From the NCBI GenBank assembly GCA_031261145.1, contig JAISJX010000272.1:1-9699 (forward strand): a stretch of 9,699 bases of DNA, in the 5' to 3' direction. Origin of the DNA: Tannerella sp. GTDB lineage: Bacteria > Bacteroidota > Bacteroidia > Bacteroidales > Tannerellaceae. Made by a program: the position numbers and the translations under genes. This document shows positions 5,919 through 9,699 of this stretch, piece after piece. Position 1 is the stretch's first letter; each line of letters begins with the position of its first letter. The notes beneath the pieces were generated by a model. The model was not told the origin of the DNA. It did no database searches and saw only the letters and a list, made by a program, of their open reading frames with translations.

Positions 5919-5947
5919 CGATTTTCACGGATTTATATCCATGATTT

Positions 5948-7180
5948 TTACTTGATATTATGAAGATCATGCCCCATCCGTTCTTTTTTGGTTTTCATAT
6001 AAAACTCATTATGAGGGTTGGGCGTAATTTCCAGCGGGATATTTTCCACGATTTCCAAGCCGAAGGCTTCGAGGCCGACACGCTTGAGCGGATTATTGGT
6101 CATCAGCCGCATGCGTGTTACGCCGATTTGGCGGAGAATCTGAGCGCCCACGCCATAATCGCGTTCATCGGCATCGTGTCCGAGACACAGATTGGCGTCC
6201 ACGGTATCCAGCCCTTTTTCCTGTAGTTTGTAGGCTTTCATCTTCTCCATCAGCCCGATACCACGCCCTTCCTGATTGAGGTAAAGGACAACGCCTTGTC
6301 CTTCCTGTTCTATCACCTGCATGGCCTTGTGCAGTTGCTCGCCACATTCGCAGCGCAACGAACCGAACACATCGCCGGTAATACATGAAGAATGTACGCG
6401 CACGAGGACGGGCTGATCTTTTTTGATTTCGCCCTTGATCAAAACGACATGTTCCTGGCCGGTACTTTTCTGGAGGAAAGGAATCAGGCGGAAATGACCG
6501 TATTCCGTCGGCATATTCACTTCTTCGCCTTTCTCAACTAACGATTCGGTTTGCAGGCGATAGGCGATCAAGTCGCGTATCGTGATGATTTTAATTCCAT
6601 ATTTTTTTGAAATCTCCCATAACTGCGGCAGGCGCGCCATGGTGCCGTCTTCGTTGATAATTTCAATCAGAGCGCCGGCGGGATGCAGTCCGGCCAGGCG
6701 CGCCATATCGACGGTCGCCTCCGTATGTCCGGCGCGACGCAAGACGCCGCGGGAACGGGCGCGAAGAGGATTCACATGTCCGGGACGCCCCAAATCTGCG
6801 GGTTTCGTATCGGGATTCGCCAAGGCCAGAATGGTTTGCGCACGGTCATACATCGACACGCCGGTGGTGCACCCGCTGCCTATTTTATCTACGGTGACGG
6901 TGAACGGCGTTTCGAGTAACGAGGTATTGTAGGAGACCTGCATATCCAATTGTAACTCCATGCAACGTTCTTCTGTGATGGGTACGCACAATACGCCGCG
7001 CCCGTTCGTCAGCATGAAATTGACTTTCTCGGGCGTAATCTTTTCGGCAGAAATGATAAAATCACCTTCGTTTTCACGATCTTCATCGTCCACAACAATC
7101 AGGAATTTTCCTTCCCGAAAATCGACAATCGCTTCTTCGATTGTATTTAACTGATTCATATTTTTATTATTACGATTCAT
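5948..7180 (-). CDS. ribBA: Bifunctional 3,4-dihydroxy-2-butanone-4-phosphate synthase / GTP cyclohydrolase II
   Basis: A 410-residue cytoplasmic fusion supplying both precursors of riboflavin: DHBP from ribulose-5-phosphate and the pyrimidine from GTP. RibB domain (about 10-208): acidic loop [11 protein letters not shown] (31-41), TTGVS (105-109), [11 protein letters not shown] (131-141) and GHTEAT (151-156). RibA domain (about 225-405): zinc cysteines C266, C277 and C279 in HSSCITGD and [17 protein letters not shown] (303-310), AYKLQ with Y317, ADERDY (337-342), TNNPLK (361-366) and NPHNEFY (388-394). All expected motifs are present, so both halves should be active. The ATG at 7180 overlaps the permease stop as ATGA, suggesting translational coupling. 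The ATG at 7159 ([11 protein letters not shown]) is a plausible alternative that fits homologues equally well. I see no FMN riboswitch upstream. Confidence 0.96.
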   Translation of the reverse strand: MNRNNKNMNQLNTIEEAIVDFREGKFLIVVDDEDRENEGDFIISAEKITPEKVNFMLTNGRGVLCVPITEERCMELQLDMQVSYNTSLLETPFTVTVDKIGSGCTTGVSMYDRAQTILALANPDTKPADLGRPGHVNPLRARSRGVLRRAGHTEATVDMARLAGLHPAGALIEIINEDGTMARLPQLWEISKKYGIKIITIRDLIAYRLQTESLVEKGEEVNMPTEYGHFRLIPFLQKSTGQEHVVLIKGEIKKDQPVLVRVHSSCITGDVFGSLRCECGEQLHKAMQVIEQEGQGVVLYLNQEGRGIGLMEKMKAYKLQEKGLDTVDANLCLGHDADERDYGVGAQILRQIGVTRMRLMTNNPLKRVGLEAFGLEIVENIPLEITPNPHNEFYMKTKKERMGHDLHNIK

Positions 7181-9078
7181 AATTCTTTATCTATTATACT
7201 CAACAACTCGCCGTTCACCTGCTGAATGGTTCGGACGTCCTGCAGTAACATTTTTCGGCGATAGAAATCAACGCCATAAATAAACAGCCCGACGGGCAAC
7301 AAACAGGCGATAAGCAAACCTGCCGTTTCGCTGATGGCGAAATTGACCATCCGGTAGCGGTTCAGGACAGGATAATCCATTAATTTATTCAGTACCAGGT
7401 TTTGTTCGGAGTTATTTCCTTCTTCCACCAATTTTTCCAATTCAATCGAAAGCATTTCTGTATCACGGTCTCTACCTCCTTGTTTCCAAAAAGCGAAATA
7501 AGGCATCCGCCGCTTGCTTTTCTCTAAAAAAGTAGCGCTTAGTTCGTTCAGTTCGCTGATCCGGCGGGCAAATTCCGTATAATCCAAATTGAACAGAATC
7601 AATTCTTTTTTCTCAATATTACGAGTGATTCGTTTGCCTATCAGCTTTTTAAACACGTCGATATACGTATCGGCGTTAAAGATTACGGAATCATTGGTCG
7701 CTTTGTATGTCAGAAAGACGCCCATCGGAAGTAATACGGCGGAACTGAGCCACATGCCCTGCCAGGGTTGCCATATACCATTGACTGCCATTTTTGTACC
7801 TATATTGTTAATGACATAATAAAAAATAAACAGCAGGACGGAGATAACAACCGGCATCCCCAAACCGCCTTTCCGGATAATGGCTCCGAGAGGCGCCCCG
7901 ATAAAAAAGAAGATAAGGCAAGCGAAAGAAAGCGCGAATTTTGTATGCTTCTCCGCGTAATGACGGCGCAACTCTTTTTCTTCGTACGTGGATGACAGAT
8001 CACGGAAAGAATAATCGCTTTGCGTGGATGTGAGTACCGATTTCACCTGATTGAGTAACGACAACCGGACATTTGCACTTTTTTCCTGAAAGAGTTTATC
8101 AAAATCAAGCGCCTCTTTCTGTTTTTCTTCTTCCACCGGCTCGCGAGAGGTATTGTCGCTATAACCAAAACTTTTCCGGTAGGAAGAGTTGTACAGTTGA
8201 GTGGCATTGAGCTGATTGATGCTATCCAGGCGTACCGACATGGAATCAATGGACTGTTGAAGGGCAGCCAGGTTTTTCCCGACATACCTGTCTCTCATCG
8301 ACGACTCGTCCTGCCGGGTGAAGTTGGCGTCAAACGGTATCAGGACGTCCTTGGTTTTGAACGTTTCCGTCCGGTAGCGAACAGCTGCGTTTGACATGCT
8401 CCGATTTTTATCCTTCATCGGCATATTTTCAAACGTTTCGCCATTGTGCAGTGTAAAAATGATGTGCAATTTATCAGTTGCCATTTTGAGTCTTCCGGAA
8501 TCGGCGACCGTCACCGTGGCGTTGTTAAAACCCCCGGAATAGTCGTAAATCATAAGGTCTATCAAAAGCCCGGTTTTGTCTTTTTTAGTGACATAGAGGT
8601 TGTATCCTTCGATTTCGTTGTTGAATGTTTTCTCCGCAATTTCGAGTTCGGGAGATTTTTGCTTCATGGAATGGAGCAACGTCCACATTTTCACCTGCGA
8701 AAGGGGAATGACATTGTTTTGGAAATAAAATACGCCGACAACGACGAAAAGCAGGAAGATAATCATCGGTTTCATGATGCGGAGCAAGGAAATTCCGGCC
8801 GCTTTCATGGCCAAAAGTTCAAATTGTTCACCCAGATTTCCGAACGTCATCAGGGACGCTAACAGGATGGCTAATGGCAGCGCCATCGGAACGAACGAGA
8901 GGGCGGTATAGAAAAACATCTCGCCAAGTACGCTCATTTCAAGCCCCTTGCCTACCATCTCATCCACATATTTCCAAAGAAATTGCATCAAGATAATAAA
9001 CAAAACAATACCGAAAGTCATCATGAACAACGGTAAAAATGTCTTCAAAAGGAAAATGTATAATCGCTTCACTTTCAT
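7177..9078 (-). CDS. LptF/LptG (YjgP/YjgQ) family permease, long Bacteroidetes form
   Basis: A 633-residue inner-membrane protein of the family whose E. coli members LptF and LptG form, with the LptB ATPase, the transporter that pulls lipopolysaccharide from the inner membrane. Predicted membrane segments: about 10-35, 54-80 and 103-124; then a large extracytoplasmic part (about 125-378) with the LptF/G-type strand-rich region and an inserted charged, helical stretch (about 255-375); then 380-402, 407-430 and 442-460. [14 protein letters not shown] (84-97) is the usual cytoplasmic coupling segment before the third membrane span. E. coli homologues end near residue 360. Here a hydrophilic region (about 461-577) and a probable seventh span (about 582-603, [16 protein letters not shown]) follow. 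The START-like gene lies upstream and ribBA overlaps its stop by 4 bp. Whether it acts as LptF or LptG cannot be decided here. Confidence 0.9.
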   Translation of the reverse strand: MKVKRLYIFLLKTFLPLFMMTFGIVLFIILMQFLWKYVDEMVGKGLEMSVLGEMFFYTALSFVPMALPLAILLASLMTFGNLGEQFELLAMKAAGISLLRIMKPMIIFLLFVVVGVFYFQNNVIPLSQVKMWTLLHSMKQKSPELEIAEKTFNNEIEGYNLYVTKKDKTGLLIDLMIYDYSGGFNNATVTVADSGRLKMATDKLHIIFTLHNGETFENMPMKDKNRSMSNAAVRYRTETFKTKDVLIPFDANFTRQDESSMRDRYVGKNLAALQQSIDSMSVRLDSINQLNATQLYNSSYRKSFGYSDNTSREPVEEEKQKEALDFDKLFQEKSANVRLSLLNQVKSVLTSTQSDYSFRDLSSTYEEKELRRHYAEKHTKFALSFACLIFFFIGAPLGAIIRKGGLGMPVVISVLLFIFYYVINNIGTKMAVNGIWQPWQGMWLSSAVLLPMGVFLTYKATNDSVIFNADTYIDVFKKLIGKRITRNIEKKELILFNLDYTEFARRISELNELSATFLEKSKRRMPYFAFWKQGGRDRDTEMLSIELEKLVEEGNNSEQNLVLNKLMDYPVLNRYRMVNFAISETAGLLIACLLPVGLFIYGVDFYRRKMLLQDVRTIQQVNGELLSIIDKEL

Positions 9079-9098
9079 TACGACCTTTAGTTTGAGCG

Positions 9099-9129
9099 CA
9101 AAAATAGTGTAAAAAGCGCAAAAAAGCAG
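9099..9129 (-). promoter_or_regulatory. Possible promoter for the LptF/G-family gene
   Basis: TATTTTTG on the minus strand (9106-9099) matches TAnnTTTG and ends 20 bp before the permease ATG. Twenty bases upstream is only CTG (9129-9127) in place of TTG. It also overlaps a direct repeat GCGCAAAAA (9096-9104 and 9116-9124, plus strand). Weak, because the gene could equally be read from upstream of the START-like gene, 72 bp away. Confidence 0.4.
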
Positions 9130-9150
9130 TTTTTTGGATGTGAAACTACA

Positions 9151-9540
9151 TTAAATTCCTAAAGTGCGCTTCAAAACCTCTATTTGTGAGTCCCATAATG
9201 CAATGGCGGACGCTTTCTCATCAGGCTCGGCGAAGTCGGTGATTTCAAGCGATGTAGTACCTGTTAATTCAATATTGTGAATCATGAACTCAAAATAGAA
9301 TTCTTCACCTTCGTCGTCGTCATTCAGCCAACGATAGCGAATACTGACTTCCTGCTTTGCAGCGAGCATTTCAGCTTCTTCCCGGTCTTTGTTCCACGTA
9401 AAAGTGTATTTCGTACCGTGAATAATGACACTGTCTGCAAACCAGGAAGATAGACCCGCCGGCGTAGTCAGATGATTCCACAAGCTATGATTAGATACCT
9501 TGTCAAACACATACTCAATATGAAATTTTTCTTTCTTCAT
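9151..9540 (-). CDS. START-like domain protein (AHSA1/Bet v 1-like fold), function unknown
   Basis: A 129-residue soluble protein with no signal peptide. The opening KFHIEYVFDKVSNHSLWNHLTTPAGLSSWFAD has the layout of START/AHSA1 proteins: a first strand, two short helices ending in a WF motif (residues 33-34), then alternating strands (TKYTFTWNK, VSIRYRWL, FYFEFMI, TTSLEITDFAE) and a closing helix (ASAIALWDSQIEVLKRTLGI). Such folds form a hydrophobic pocket for lipids or other small ligands, or bind partner proteins. The family is common in Bacteroidetes and, as I recall, often sits beside the YjgP/YjgQ permease, as here (72 bp upstream, same strand), but its biochemical role is not known to me. 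The central DDDEGEE loop is strongly acidic. The ATG start gives a typical MKKEKF N-terminus. Confidence 0.8.
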   Translation of the reverse strand: MKKEKFHIEYVFDKVSNHSLWNHLTTPAGLSSWFADSVIIHGTKYTFTWNKDREEAEMLAAKQEVSIRYRWLNDDDEGEEFYFEFMIHNIELTGTTSLEITDFAEPDEKASAIALWDSQIEVLKRTLGI

Positions 9541-9699
9541 TTTTCATTCGTTGATTATCTTTAATTTTGCGCAGCAAGGTACAAAAAAAATCGGAAACAA
9601 GAAAAAAGATGGAAGAAAATATCTTAAACTTTACCTGAAATAGTGCAATTATCTATTTTATGGGGCTATTTCAGCCTGTTTTTTACAGAAAAATGGATT
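9541..9699. other. Right-edge intergenic region with inverted repeats
   Basis: This holds no convincing gene. A plus-strand TAATTTTG (9562-9569) matches the -7 consensus but lacks a clear -33 box, and no TAnnTTTG faces the START-like gene. CTGAAATAG (9635-9643) and CTATTTCAG (9666-9674) form a 9-bp perfect inverted repeat. GGCT (9664-9667) and AGCC (9673-9676) followed by TGTTTTTT could be a weak rightward terminator. The flanking gene on the right is outside the window. Confidence 0.4.

Noticed and set aside
6582..6932. 116-residue plus-strand reading frame opposite ribBA
   Set aside because: It lies wholly antisense to well-conserved RibB-domain codons, and its Arg/Pro/Ala-rich composition is that of a reverse-strand shadow.
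7181..7300. FMN riboswitch ahead of ribBA
   Set aside because: The upstream bases are permease coding sequence and none of the conserved RFN-element blocks is visible.
8446..8862. 138-residue plus-strand reading frame opposite the permease gene
   Set aside because: It is antisense to the LptF/G-family coding sequence, has no recognisable domain and no promoter box upstream.

Overview
The window looks like ordinary chromosomal DNA of a Bacteroidales bacterium (Bacteroides/Parabacteroides/Tannerella-type). The clues are promoter boxes of the form TTG-N20-TAnnTTTG ahead of perR and aspC, start codons without clear Shine-Dalgarno sequences, A/T-rich spacers between genes of moderate G+C, and characteristic proteins: a START-like small protein next to an unusually long YjgP/YjgQ permease, a RibBA fusion and a reverse rubrerythrin. 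No tRNA, rRNA, CRISPR array, integrase or transposase was seen.

The left half reads rightward. Positions 1-2097 hold the 3' part of dnaE (replicative DNA polymerase III alpha). A perfect 44-bp palindrome follows, then trxA (thioredoxin, 2325-2639), a PerR-type peroxide sensor (2950-3369) and a reverse rubrerythrin (3403-3954). The last three form a small redox and peroxide-defence group. A perfect 7-1-7 PerR-box-like palindrome lies between the perR promoter and its start codon, which suggests autoregulation of perR and probably of the downstream rubrerythrin.

Positions 3955-4250 separate convergent transcription units. This gap holds a hairpin-forming, MITE/REP-like repeat, a strong bidirectional terminator and a second partial copy of one terminator arm.

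The right half reads leftward. In transcription order it holds a START-like protein (9540-9151), a 633-residue LptF/LptG-family permease (9078-7177), ribBA (7180-5948, overlapping the permease stop by 4 bp), a class I aminotransferase with its own promoter (5855-4662), and a small lipoprotein (4607-4251). These genes link envelope lipopolysaccharide export, riboflavin precursor synthesis and amino-acid metabolism, and mostly look like housekeeping genes.

I found no clear new multi-gene system. The points most worth a second look are the non-coding ones (the 44-bp palindrome made of two abutting TTTAGA-N5-TCTAAA sites, the PerR-box overlap, the intergenic hairpin repeat and its possible fragment near trxA) and the large extra cytoplasmic region of the permease.
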